Source: IH12 sp041987265 (lineage in GTDB: Bacteria > Pseudomonadota > Alphaproteobacteria > Caulobacterales > Hyphomonadaceae). Taken from it: a stretch of DNA of 20,220 bases. Below are positions 1 to 8,095 of the stretch, piece by piece; position 1 is the stretch's first letter, and the number at the start of each line of letters is the position of its first letter. Under the pieces are notes generated by a model that ran no database searches, was not told where the DNA came from, and saw only the letters and a program-made list of their open reading frames with translations. The position numbers were made by a program, and so were the translations under genes. The stretch is from contig JBHIWT010000045.1 of assembly GCA_041987265.1 (NCBI GenBank), forward strand, positions 1 to 20,220, in the 5' to 3' direction.

Positions 1-320
1 TTCAACACGCGGGCGGAACCGAGACTGAGCCGCAAGTCATCGGCGAACAGCCGGACGTCAGCCTGCCCTTCTGCTCGCCAGCCGGCCACAATCGCATCAA
101 GCTCCTCGTCCTGACCGACACGCCCGATCACCCTAAAACGCAGGCCTGACTCGGCGTTTGGGTCGAACTGGATCGTCCGCTGCGCTGTCTGGCTGGAGAG
201 GGTCGCCTTGAAGCTCGCACGAAGCGCCGGTGGCGGCTCCACAAGATCGAGCGCGGCCGCCAGCGATTCCGCGCTGGGCATCACGAGATGAAACAACAGG
301 TGCATAGCGCCGGGCGCCAT
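1..320 (-). CDS. Unrecognised protein, N-terminal part, cut by left window edge
   Basis: An open frame on the minus strand runs from ATG at 320 off the left edge without a stop, giving about 106 residues. In-frame starts exist at 320, 305 and 281. The one at 320 has AGGGGA about 9 bases upstream and is my choice; the one at 281 begins MPSAESLAAALDLVEPPPAL. The visible part is acidic and soluble-looking, with stretches such as QRTIQFDPNAESGLRFRVIG and DAIVAGWRAEGQADVRLFAD. I see no signal peptide, membrane helix or catalytic motif and do not recognise the family. It follows the hydratase gene by 107 bases on the same strand and could be cotranscribed with it. It does not resemble the biotin carboxylase subunit that often follows such a hydratase in leucine-degradation operons. 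That it is coding rests on the uninterrupted frame and ordinary protein-like composition. Confidence 0.6.
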   Translation of the reverse strand, partial: MAPGAMHLLFHLVMPSAESLAAALDLVEPPPALRASFKATLSSQTAQRTIQFDPNAESGLRFRVIGRVGQDEELDAIVAGWRAEGQADVRLFADDLRLSLGSARVL

Positions 321-427
321 TGCCAACCGTCCCCTGAGATTGAGTCTATCCGTCGGCTGATGCTCCAGTCCGATTGTGGCCGGATTTGGCCGACAGACCT
401 CACGAGTGCAGTTGGCCCTGGAACAGG

Positions 428-1222
428 TCAGTCAGCCCAGGCCGGCTTACGCCCTTCAAGGAAAGCGGACAGTCCCTCTCGGCCGTGCTGGCTGACCCTG
501 ATGTGTGCAAGCCGTTTCGCCGTTAGCTTTCCAAGGCCGGCGTCGATCGGCTCGCCGACAACCGCATCGATCAGGTCCTTTGTCGCTGCGATCGCAGCTG
601 GCGAGGCCTTGAACGCGAGAGACGTAAGATGCTCGACCATCTGGTCCATTTCGTTTTCATCAGCAACGACATACTGCACCAGCCCAATCTGATGCGCGAA
701 GGCGCCGTCAAAACTTTCGCCCGTCGTCGCCAGGGCGCGCATCCATCGCGGCCCAATCGCGTCGATCACAAATGGCGCGATGGTCGCTGGCATGATCCCC
801 ATCTGCACTTCGGCCATCGCAAACATTGTCGACTTCATCGCAACACACACATCGCAAGCCGCGAGCAGACCAATGCCGCCGCCCCTGGCGGCGCCCTGAG
901 CCAGGGCGATCGTCAACTGGGGCATCTCACGCAGCCTGCGCAGCATCTCCGCGGCAGCAAGCGCGTCTTCCTCATTTTCATGGGCGGTGTAGTCCGTCGC
1001 CGCCCGCATCCATTCGATGTCAGCCCCCGCCGAGAAAATCTCACCGCGGCCTCGCAACAGGATGACCCTGACTTCCGGCGTCTTCGCCAGAACCTCCATC
1101 GCATCGACAAGCTCGGCGATGACCTCTGCGTTAAGCGCATTCTGCTTGCCCGGGCGATTCAGCCGAAGGACAGCAACTCCAGCCCGGGAAACGTCCAGTT
1201 CGATCGTCTTGTAGGAGGACAT
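428..1222 (-). CDS. Enoyl-CoA hydratase/isomerase family, methylglutaconyl-CoA hydratase-like
   Basis: A 264-residue crotonase-fold enzyme, normal length for the family. The CoA/oxyanion-hole segment FSAGADIEWM lies at about residues 63-72, the second oxyanion segment RGGGIGLLAACD at 113-124, and a likely catalytic Glu is E138 in AEVQMGIMP. The first catalytic Glu of classical crotonase (GGGxE) is Gly118 here. To my knowledge that single-Glu pattern, together with IMPATIAPFV and DAIGPR, is typical of LiuC/methylglutaconyl-CoA hydratases of leucine and isoprenoid breakdown, so I favour 3-methylglutaconyl-CoA to HMG-CoA hydration. The substrate is inferred. The ATG at 1222 is preceded by GAGGA about 6 bases upstream. 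It diverges from the patatin gene across a region with a strong palindrome. No other leucine-degradation gene is in view. Confidence 0.88.
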   Translation of the reverse strand: MSSYKTIELDVSRAGVAVLRLNRPGKQNALNAEVIAELVDAMEVLAKTPEVRVILLRGRGEIFSAGADIEWMRAATDYTAHENEEDALAAAEMLRRLREMPQLTIALAQGAARGGGIGLLAACDVCVAMKSTMFAMAEVQMGIMPATIAPFVIDAIGPRWMRALATTGESFDGAFAHQIGLVQYVVADENEMDQMVEHLTSLAFKASPAAIAATKDLIDAVVGEPIDAGLGKLTAKRLAHIRVSQHGREGLSAFLEGRKPAWAD

Positions 1223-1300
1223 ATTGGTTTTCCTCGTTCAGTTGGCTCGTCAGGGAGCATGCGTTTACCCGCCAGGCTGCGGGTGAACAGACGGATGCGC

Positions 1301-1324
1301 GCATATCTTGCATGCAATATATGC
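1301..1324. promoter_or_regulatory. 24-bp near-perfect palindrome, candidate operator in the divergent promoter region
   Basis: The arms GCATAT and ATATGC flank a perfect 10-bp palindromic core, TTGCATGCAA, with only the symmetric pair at positions 7 and 18 of the 24 not matching. It sits between two divergent genes, 79 bases from the hydratase start and 72 bases from the preferred patatin start. That placement and symmetry suit a dimeric repressor or activator site; no regulator gene is next to it. The function is inferred from position and symmetry only. Confidence 0.5.
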
Positions 1325-1395
1325 CAGAGCCTACCAAGTGTATGACAGAATCGATGTCGGCGCACCGAGCCGACTCAACAGGAGATGACAGCCGC

Positions 1396-3198
1396 ATGGC
1401 GTTCCGCCTGAAGGGCAAATCCGAGAACGGGGTGGACGGCGTAACCCCTCGTCTCAAGCAGATCCCCTTTGTCCGGGACGCGCCAGCACGCGCGCTCAAG
1501 GCGGCGGAAAAGGAAGTCCGCTGGTTCTCCATACCCGGCGGGTGGAAACTGTTCGACGTGGGTGAGTCATCCGAAGAGATCTACTTCGTGCTCTCCGGCT
1601 CGCTTGGCGCATTTCGTCAAAACTCCAGCGGCGCGCCAGAATTGGTAGGTCACATTCGCGCCGGCGAACCAGTCGGCGAAATGGCCATGATTGCCGGCGA
1701 GCCGCACGAACGCTCAGTCTACGCATTGCGTGATTCCGAGGTGATCTCAATTTCTCGCCCGGGCTTCATGCAGCTGGTCAAATCCGATCCTCGCATCCTG
1801 GAACGACTGACGCGAGTCATCATGGTTCGATTGCGCCAGGCGCGCCGTCGAACCGCGCGGGCTTCAGAACCACGTGTATTCGGCTTGTTATCAACCTCGC
1901 CGACAATCGATTTGAAGCTGCGCGCCAAGGCGTTGGCAAGCGAGCTGCAGGCTATGGGGCTGCGCACCGCGATCGTCGGTGAAGAAGCGGTCGGCATGCC
2001 GCTTGGATACTTCGACGAACTGGAAGCGCGCAACGACATCGTCATGATGTTGTCCAGCATCGGCAACACGCCGTGGTACAAGCTGGTGCAGCGCTTTGCC
2101 GACCGGCTTTGGCTGTTCGCGCGCAATGACGCCCGTCCGTCAACTCCGCTTCTGCCTGACGACCCATCCCCGGCCCGGCAGTTCCGCCTTGTGGACGTGG
2201 TGCTTCTCCATCATCGTGGCGCCCGAAAGGCCGCAGAAACGCTGGAGTGGAAATCCGCCGCCGGGGCCGCGCGCGTCTTCCACTGGGATGGGATGGACCG
2301 CCAGGATTCGCGACGCATGGCCCGGATCATGGCCGGGCGCTCAGTCGGCCTCGTACTCTCAGGCGGCGGCGCGCGCGCATACGCCCATATTGGCGCGATC
2401 CGCGCACTTCGGGAGATGAATTGTCCAATCGACTTCATAGGCGGCGCCTCAATGGGCGCCGTTGTCGCCGCCTGTGTCGCCAGCGGTTGGGATGACGATG
2501 AGATTGACCGGCGTATCCGCAAGGCTTTCGTGGAATCGAACCCCCTGTCCGACTACCACCTCCCGGTCGTTGCGTTGGTGAAGGGACACCGGGTCGACAA
2601 TCGTCTGCGCGAGCACTTCGAGGATCGCCTTATCGAAGAGCTCGAGATTCCATTCTTCGCCGTATCGACCAACCTCACTCAAGGCGCCTTCCGTGTGCAC
2701 CGGGAAGGCATGTTGCGGAGCGCGCTTCGCGCAAGCATTTCCTTGCCCGGCATCCTCCCGCCAATCGTGGTCGACAACCAAGTGTTGGTGGACGGAGCAG
2801 TGCTCAACAACTTTCCGGTGGACGTTATGCGCGACCTGCACCGCGGCCGCATCATAGGTGTTGACGTTGCGCAGGCGCCGCAGGGCCTGTCGGCAGACGA
2901 ATTTACCGATCCGCCAAACTTCTTCGGCTGGACCTTCTCCAATGGCCTGAGTTCCGCACCGCCTATCGCAAACTTGCTGATGCGCGCCGCGACTGTTTCG
3001 GTTAACCCGCTGGCGCACCGGGGACTGACCGACGTGTTGGTGACCCCCCACCTTGAAGGGATCGAACTGCGTGACTGGAAGTCCTACGATGTCGCTGTCG
3101 AGGCGGGTTACAGCGAGATGGTTCGCGCCCTGAATGACTCCAACGGAGAACTCGGCGCTATTGTCTCCGGCGCGGGCTCCTGGGCGGAGACCAGCTAG
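1396..3198 (+). CDS. Patatin-like phospholipase with N-terminal cyclic-nucleotide-binding domain (NTE/RssA type)
   Basis: About 600 residues. Residues ~22-148 form a cNMP-binding domain, with GEPVGEMAMIAGEPHERSV at ~90-108 in the phosphate-binding-cassette position. Residues ~160-300 match the middle segment of bacterial neuropathy-target-esterase-like proteins. Residues ~315-500 are the patatin lipase: oxyanion GGGARAYAHIG (323-333), nucleophile Ser352 in GASMG, and catalytic Asp466 in DGA. It probably hydrolyses (lyso)phospholipids, perhaps under nucleotide control; which nucleotide, if any, cannot be read from sequence. The frame opens further upstream (ATG 1312), but that start lies inside the palindrome at 1301-1324, while ATG 1396 has AGGAG at 1380-1384, so I choose 1396. 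There is no signal peptide or membrane anchor at this start. The next gene on the strand begins 158 bases downstream. Confidence 0.9.
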   Translation: MAFRLKGKSENGVDGVTPRLKQIPFVRDAPARALKAAEKEVRWFSIPGGWKLFDVGESSEEIYFVLSGSLGAFRQNSSGAPELVGHIRAGEPVGEMAMIAGEPHERSVYALRDSEVISISRPGFMQLVKSDPRILERLTRVIMVRLRQARRRTARASEPRVFGLLSTSPTIDLKLRAKALASELQAMGLRTAIVGEEAVGMPLGYFDELEARNDIVMMLSSIGNTPWYKLVQRFADRLWLFARNDARPSTPLLPDDPSPARQFRLVDVVLLHHRGARKAAETLEWKSAAGAARVFHWDGMDRQDSRRMARIMAGRSVGLVLSGGGARAYAHIGAIRALREMNCPIDFIGGASMGAVVAACVASGWDDDEIDRRIRKAFVESNPLSDYHLPVVALVKGHRVDNRLREHFEDRLIEELEIPFFAVSTNLTQGAFRVHREGMLRSALRASISLPGILPPIVVDNQVLVDGAVLNNFPVDVMRDLHRGRIIGVDVAQAPQGLSADEFTDPPNFFGWTFSNGLSSAPPIANLLMRAATVSVNPLAHRGLTDVLVTPHLEGIELRDWKSYDVAVEAGYSEMVRALNDSNGELGAIVSGAGSWAETS

Positions 3199-3356
3199 AT
3201 TTCCGCCATGGCCCTGGCTGACACGACACGAGTGATTTTCTGAACCGAATCGGCTCCACCACGGGCAAAATCTGGTCTACTCAAAAAGATGGAGCTTCCC
3301 GGCCAGGGCGGCCGAACGAGTCGGTTTGAAGGCGGACGGGTGAAAGACAACAGGAC

Positions 3357-5159
3357 ATGCCCTCACCCCACGCCATAGCCGTCATTTTCCTCGCCATAGG
3401 CACGTTTGTCCTGTTTGCGCAGGGCCGGTTGCGCGTGGAGGTCATTTGTCTCGTCCTCATCGCGTTGCTGGCTCTGGGCTTCTACTTCTTCCCGCTTGAG
3501 GGCCGGAACGGCATGGAGATCGCCTTCGGCGGTTTCGGCCACGAGGCGCTGATTACAATCTGCGCGCTGATGATTCTCGGCAGAGGCCTGGTGACCACAG
3601 GCGCGCTTGAACCTGCGTCGCAATTGCTGGTTCGATTGTGGAGTTATTCGACCCCGGTTGGCATGCTCGTGTCATTGGTGCTGGTGGCGATCCTGTCGAT
3701 GTTCGTCAACGACACGCCAGTTCTCGTCCTGTCGATGCCCCTGTTGCTCAACCTGGCGGCCCGAACCGGCTATCCGGCCTCGCGCACCTTGATGCCTATG
3801 AACTTCGCAATTCTGATTGGCGGGATGGCGACGACGATCGGTACGTCTACGAACCTGCTGGTCGTATCTTTGGCGAGCGACAATCTGGGGCTTGAACGTT
3901 TCGGGATATTCGAATTCGCAGACGTCGCGTTAGCCGCAGGACTGGTCGCCCTTCCCTATCTCTGGCTGATCATGCCGCGACTGCTTCCGGCGTATAACTC
4001 GGTTGCGGAAGAATCGCCGCGTCGTTTTTCCGGCTCCCTGTTCATAGATCACGGCTCTTCTGTTATCGACATGACTCTGAGCGAACTCCGCGAGCGGATA
4101 GGCGAAGGGCCGGAAGTATTTGGCGCCACGCGGCGCTACACACACTTCCGCCGATCGAACCCAACTATCCGGTTGCAGCCCGGCGACGTCGTGCAGATCG
4201 AAGGTTCGCTCAGCGACCTGCGCCATGCTGCCGACCGTGCGAAAGCACAGCTGGCCCACCCTGCCATCATGCGATCCACCAAGATGGATCCAGGAGAAGA
4301 CCAGATCATCGCTGAGGTCGTCGTTGGCGCGGATTCCAGCCTGCTTGGCCAGACCATACGTTCAGCACAGATCGCTGAGCGGTATGCCGCCGCTGTGATC
4401 GGGATCTTCCGGCCGGACCGCACATTCCACCACGAAGTTCTCGATACCAACGATGAGCGCCTTGAAGTCGGCGACGTCCTGCTCATTCAAGGCGCGCCGG
4501 ACCGCCTGAAACACCTGCAAGTCGATCAGGGCGCGATGGTGCTCGAAGGCGCATCAGAAATTCCCCGCACCGTAAGAGCCCCAGCAGCCATCGCCATCGT
4601 CGCCACAGTTGTGACTCTTGCTGCGCTGCGCATTGTTCCGATCTCGGTTGCAGCACTCGCCGGAACCATAGCCATGATCGTAACCGGCTGTGTCAAATTC
4701 GACCGTGTCGGCCGCGCGCTAAACGCTGAGGTGATCGTTCTTGTCGCCGCAAGTATCGCACTGGGCCGCGCGATGCTCGAAACGGGTGCAGCCGCCTGGC
4801 TAGGTCAGGCGTTGGCGATCGGCCTTGAACCTGTCCCGCCGGCGGTCGCTCTGGCCGCCGTCATGTCCTTTGCCGCCCTGGTGACAAACTTCTCGTCCAA
4901 CACAGCCGCCGCCGCTGTTGGCACGCCGATCGCCGTGAGCGTTGCTGAGCAATTGGGCGTAGCCCCGGAGCCGCTTGTGCTCGCCGTCCTGTTCGGCTGC
5001 AACCTCTGCTACGCAACCCCGATCGCCTACCAGACCAACATCCTGATCATGTCGGCGGGAGGTTACCGCTTCAAGGATTACGTGCGCGCTGGCCTGCCGC
5101 TGGTCGTTCTGATGGTTGTGACATTGTCGATACTGTTGGTGGCCAAGTACGACCTGTGA
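3357..5159 (+). CDS. SLC13-family (DASS/ArsB-like) permease with two central RCK_C domains
   Basis: A 600-residue membrane protein in the layout common for bacterial SLC13-type permeases: N-terminal helices (~1-210), two soluble TrkA-C/RCK_C domains (~217-297 and ~308-395) and C-terminal helices (~405-600). Signature substrate/cation-site loops are visible as GTSTN (162-166) in the first half and NFSSNTAAAAV (511-521) in the second, with NDTPVL at 118-123 and a conserved-looking tail TPIAYQTNILIM. It probably imports an anion such as sulfate or a dicarboxylate with Na+; the substrate cannot be settled from sequence. AGGA lies only one base from the ATG at 3357, which is too close for a good ribosome binding site, so the start is plausible rather than proved. 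The gene ends seven bases from the convergent spmX stop, and I see no hairpin there. Confidence 0.88.
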   Translation: MPSPHAIAVIFLAIGTFVLFAQGRLRVEVICLVLIALLALGFYFFPLEGRNGMEIAFGGFGHEALITICALMILGRGLVTTGALEPASQLLVRLWSYSTPVGMLVSLVLVAILSMFVNDTPVLVLSMPLLLNLAARTGYPASRTLMPMNFAILIGGMATTIGTSTNLLVVSLASDNLGLERFGIFEFADVALAAGLVALPYLWLIMPRLLPAYNSVAEESPRRFSGSLFIDHGSSVIDMTLSELRERIGEGPEVFGATRRYTHFRRSNPTIRLQPGDVVQIEGSLSDLRHAADRAKAQLAHPAIMRSTKMDPGEDQIIAEVVVGADSSLLGQTIRSAQIAERYAAAVIGIFRPDRTFHHEVLDTNDERLEVGDVLLIQGAPDRLKHLQVDQGAMVLEGASEIPRTVRAPAAIAIVATVVTLAALRIVPISVAALAGTIAMIVTGCVKFDRVGRALNAEVIVLVAASIALGRAMLETGAAAWLGQALAIGLEPVPPAVALAAVMSFAALVTNFSSNTAAAAVGTPIAVSVAEQLGVAPEPLVLAVLFGCNLCYATPIAYQTNILIMSAGGYRFKDYVRAGLPLVVLMVVTLSILLVAKYDL

Positions 5160-5166
5160 TCCTCGA

Positions 5167-6393
5167 CTAATCCTCGTCCGACAGCCTCGAGACGATGTAA
5201 TAACCGCTCATCGCCAGCAGAAGCCCAAACACCGCGATCATCGTCGGAGCCGCACCGCCGAGCAGATTGTCATCCGGCCGCTGCGCGGCGCTCTCGACGA
5301 CGGCGACGCCAAGACCAAGCGCACACAGGATCGCGATCGCAAACCACGGCGCCAGCGCCCAGATGCGTCGCGCGCCTGGTGAGACGCCGTTCTGACGTTG
5401 ATTGACCAGCCTTTCCTGTTCAAGCGCGGCCGCGAAAACATCATCAACCGATCCCGCAGGCGCCACGATCTCGGTGTCATCAATGGCGACAGGTTTGCCG
5501 CTGAAATTTGATTGGGTTGGGCCACCGTTGAAGTCCGGCAGATCCTGAGGGACTTCATATGCCGTAGCGACCGGACGGCCAGCGCTGTGACCCGCCGCTT
5601 GCTGCGTCTTCGCACCAAGGGAGCCTGCCGTCGTTTCGCCCTCGACCCTCGCAAGAATTCTCGAGAGTCGTTGAGCCGCAATGCTCGCGGGCGCGGAGGT
5701 CTGGCCACGATCGCTCGGCGATGTCTTGCCAATGCTGTCCAGTCGACCTGCGAGGTCGGCGACGGCGCGTGCGATATCTGGCGCAGCCTGTTCAACTGGC
5801 ACCGCGTCGTCGACATCAGCCTCATCGTCAACTTCAGGATTGTAGGGTTCGGTCCCTTGTATCTCCCGGACTACAGCCGCCGGAGAACCTCGATCGTAGA
5901 CCGGGGTAACGATCGGCGTCGGGGCCGACGGCCGTGCGCCCGTGGGCTCCAGGAATAGCGCCTTCTCCGCGGCCCGCCGGCGAACAAGCGCATCCACAAT
6001 AATCATGCGTCCGTTGACCCGCGCCTTCCGCCAACCGTCAAACCCGGCGGCGGCTGCAATCTCGTCGCCCGCATTGATCGCCTGCAGAACGTCGCTTTCT
6101 TTGAACTGGCCAAGCGAAATATTGAATGCAAGCGACGCCATTGCATCGAACTGGTTCTGGTTAACCGGCGCATAGAGCAATGCGCGAAGACCATCTTCGA
6201 TTGGCTTGAGATCATGCGCCAACAATTCCAGCGCGTCGGATTCACTAATGCGGATACCCTCGCGCGCAGTGCGCACGTGTCCGTACCCCACGGTCCAGCG
6301 GCCGTCGGGCAGGCGAACGGAGGTTTCACGAAACCCCTCAAAGCTGCGGATCAAATCCAGACCCGCGCTTGATGTGCGCATCTGTTCCGTCAT
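5167..6393 (-). CDS. spmX: SpmX homologue: polar localization protein with degenerate GH24 lysozyme-like domain
   Basis: A 408-residue protein in three parts. Residues ~8-150 are a phage-lysozyme-like (GH24) domain with SFEGFR around Glu19, GRWTVGYGHV (31-40) and NQNQFDAMASLAFN. A linker (~155-340) is Pro/Ala-rich with an acidic stretch EVDDEADVDDA. Two membrane helices lie near 345-366 and 382-402, ending in SRLSDED. This is the architecture of Caulobacter SpmX, which marks the stalked pole and recruits/activates the kinase DivJ through its muramidase domain. Aligning without gaps to T4 lysozyme, Glu11 is kept (E19) and Thr26 is kept (T34), but the Asp20 position is Leu28. From memory, SpmX proteins share that loss and lack hydrolase activity. 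Ribosome binding sequence before ATG 6393 is weak (GGA); ATG at 6381 is also possible. MgtE lies 69 bases upstream on the same strand. A true endolysin is unlikely given the two C-terminal helices. Confidence 0.85.
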   Translation of the reverse strand: MTEQMRTSSAGLDLIRSFEGFRETSVRLPDGRWTVGYGHVRTAREGIRISESDALELLAHDLKPIEDGLRALLYAPVNQNQFDAMASLAFNISLGQFKESDVLQAINAGDEIAAAAGFDGWRKARVNGRMIIVDALVRRRAAEKALFLEPTGARPSAPTPIVTPVYDRGSPAAVVREIQGTEPYNPEVDDEADVDDAVPVEQAAPDIARAVADLAGRLDSIGKTSPSDRGQTSAPASIAAQRLSRILARVEGETTAGSLGAKTQQAAGHSAGRPVATAYEVPQDLPDFNGGPTQSNFSGKPVAIDDTEIVAPAGSVDDVFAAALEQERLVNQRQNGVSPGARRIWALAPWFAIAILCALGLGVAVVESAAQRPDDNLLGGAAPTMIAVFGLLLAMSGYYIVSRLSDED

Positions 6394-6462
6394 CTGATGG
6401 TCCGAACTGGCACACGCGGCGCCGTCACTCGCCTAGGCGGTGCAATCGCGACGCCAATGTCG

Positions 6463-7872
6463 TCAGAGAAGGATAATCGTCGCAAGACCGAGGAATACAA
6501 AGAAACCCATCAGGTCAATCGAAGTCAGCACGAAGACGCCGGAAGCTACCGCCGGGTCGACCCCCATGCGCTTGAGGACCAGAGGCGCGACAATGCCCAC
6601 AAGTCCGGCCCAGACGAAGGTAAACAACAGAGCGGCGCCAATTACGACGCCGAGCATCACATCGTTGAACCAGACCCAGGTAACCAGAGCCGACAGGATT
6701 GCGATGATTGCGCCATTGGCCAGCGCCGTCAGCGCCTCACGACGAATAGCACGCGCGACTAGCGGCCCTTCCATGTCACGCTCAGCGATCGCACGAACAG
6801 CGACCGCAAGGCTCTGTGAGCCTGCATTCCCGCACAGTCCGGCGACGACTGGCATCAGGATGGCGAGCGCGACAATCCGGTCGATCGTGGTTTCAAAGAA
6901 GGCGACAACGGTTGATGCCAGAAACGCCGCGACCAGCGTCGCAGCCAACCATGGCAGGCGGGCTCTGACCGCAGAGAATACGGACTGGTTAACACCGGCC
7001 TCAGACACACCCGACAGGGCAAGCAGGTCTTCCCGGTTCTCTTCCTGGATAACGTCGACCATGTCATCAACGGTAATCATACCGGTCAGCCGCCCGGCTT
7101 CATCAACAACCGGAGCAGAAGCGAGGTTGTATTGCTGGAAGACGTAGGCGACTTCTTCCTGGTCCATCTCAGGCCGGATCGAGACCGCTGCGTCCTTCAT
7201 CAACTCGCGCAGAGTGGTTTCGCGCGATGAACGCAGGATGGTGGATAGTGAAACCGTTCCCTGAAGACGGAAGCCCGGATCGACGGCATAGATATCGAAG
7301 AACGTATCCGGCAGATCTTCTTCATCCACCGAACGAAGGTGATCGATCGTCTGTCCCACAGTCCAGAAAACCGGTGCGGCGACAAAGTCGCGCTGCATCA
7401 GACGGCCGGCGGATTCCTCATCGAACGACAGCGATGTTTCGATCGCCGCCCGGTCGGTGGCGGAAACCTTGGCGAGGATGTCGGCGCGACGGTCTTCATC
7501 GAGGTCGTTGAGAATGAAGCTGGCGTCGTCCGAGTCCAGCTTTTCGGTCATCGCGGCGATGCCGCTGTCAGACAGGATGTCCAGCGCGTCCGCCCTGACA
7601 TCATCAGCCAGTTCGGTAACCGTCTCTCCGGGCAAATGCTGGTCGAGCAGCTCGATTGCGCCCCTGAAGGCGTCGGGTGGCAGCTGCTCAAGAAGGTCGG
7701 CTGCGTCAGCGGGGTGAAGCTCTTCGACCGTCCGACGAACCGCATGCAGGTCGCGATCGCCAACAGCGCCGACTACCTGAGCAATCAGTTGCGGCGTGAT
7801 AACCGGCGGAGTTTCGACAGTATCGTTGTCGTGGTCTTGGTTTTCCGCTGTGGGATCAGGGGCGTCAGTCAT
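6463..7872 (-). CDS. mgtE: MgtE-family magnesium transporter
   Basis: A 469-residue protein of usual MgtE length. It has the acidic N domain (~25-150, with HPADAADLLEQLP), two CBS domains (~155-275) and a plug-helix/membrane region (~295-469). The transport signature GNAGSQSLAV occurs at 348-357 and the conserved membrane Asp at D453 in SIDLMGFFVF. MgtE is a homodimeric Mg2+ channel in the inner membrane, gated by Mg2+ bound between the N and CBS domains. The ATG at 7872 is preceded by GGGAG about 7 bases upstream. The tRNA-Leu gene ends only 56 bases upstream on the same strand, leaving no room for an M-box type Mg2+ riboswitch; regulation is therefore probably by protein gating, or promoter sequences lie within or before the tRNA gene. 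Confidence 0.95.
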   Translation of the reverse strand: MTDAPDPTAENQDHDNDTVETPPVITPQLIAQVVGAVGDRDLHAVRRTVEELHPADAADLLEQLPPDAFRGAIELLDQHLPGETVTELADDVRADALDILSDSGIAAMTEKLDSDDASFILNDLDEDRRADILAKVSATDRAAIETSLSFDEESAGRLMQRDFVAAPVFWTVGQTIDHLRSVDEEDLPDTFFDIYAVDPGFRLQGTVSLSTILRSSRETTLRELMKDAAVSIRPEMDQEEVAYVFQQYNLASAPVVDEAGRLTGMITVDDMVDVIQEENREDLLALSGVSEAGVNQSVFSAVRARLPWLAATLVAAFLASTVVAFFETTIDRIVALAILMPVVAGLCGNAGSQSLAVAVRAIAERDMEGPLVARAIRREALTALANGAIIAILSALVTWVWFNDVMLGVVIGAALLFTFVWAGLVGIVAPLVLKRMGVDPAVASGVFVLTSIDLMGFFVFLGLATIILL

Positions 7873-7928
7873 TATGAGCTCCCTTTGGCCTTATCGGCGT
7901 CCCTTCAGACGGTGGAAAACGGATTTGC

Positions 7929-8013
7929 TGGTGCGGTCGAGAAGACTCGAACTTCCACGGGTTGCCCCACAGCGACCTCAACGCTGCGCGTCTACCAATT
8001 CCGCCACGACCGC
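7929..8013 (-). tRNA. tRNA-Leu, anticodon GAG, CCA encoded
   Basis: The minus strand folds as a complete 85-nt tRNA including the encoded 3' CCA. The acceptor arms GCGGTCG and CGACCGC pair over all 7 bp, with discriminator A. The anticodon stem CAGCG/CGCTG encloses the loop TTGAGGT, placing GAG at 34-36 (reads CUC/CUU). The T arm is GGAAG-TTCGAGT-CTTCT (one G-U pair). A class II variable arm (GGGGCAACCC) fits leucine. The D arm contains GGAATTGGTAGAC. Confidence 0.95.
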
Positions 8014-8032
8014 AAGCCTTGGCAAGCGCGCA

Positions 8033-8060
8033 CATATACCTTCTAAGGCCCGTTTGTGAA
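8033..8060 (-). promoter_or_regulatory. Candidate promoter of tRNA-Leu
   Basis: On the minus strand TTCACA (8060-8055) and TATATG (8038-8033) are separated by 16 bases, and the TATATG box lies 19 bases before the tRNA 5' end at 8013. This resembles a housekeeping sigma -35/-10 pair with a short leader. It rests on consensus and spacing alone. Confidence 0.4.
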
Positions 8061-8095
8061 GGGCGGAAAAAGTAAAGAAAACCAGTCTGGAGCGG

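Noticed and set aside
5167..6393. Prophage endolysin, suggesting a phage remnant
   Set aside because: The two C-terminal membrane helices, acidic linker and Leu at the catalytic Asp position fit SpmX, and no holin or other phage gene is nearby.
7873..7928. Mg2+ riboswitch (M-box) ahead of mgtE
   Set aside because: Only 56 bases separate the tRNA from mgtE, too short for an M-box, and no such fold is apparent.
8061..8095. T-rich stretch (minus strand TTTTCTTTACTTTTT) after the FliN-like gene as a terminator
   Set aside because: The only inverted repeat before it is CCAG-A-CTGG, too tight a loop to form a real terminator hairpin.
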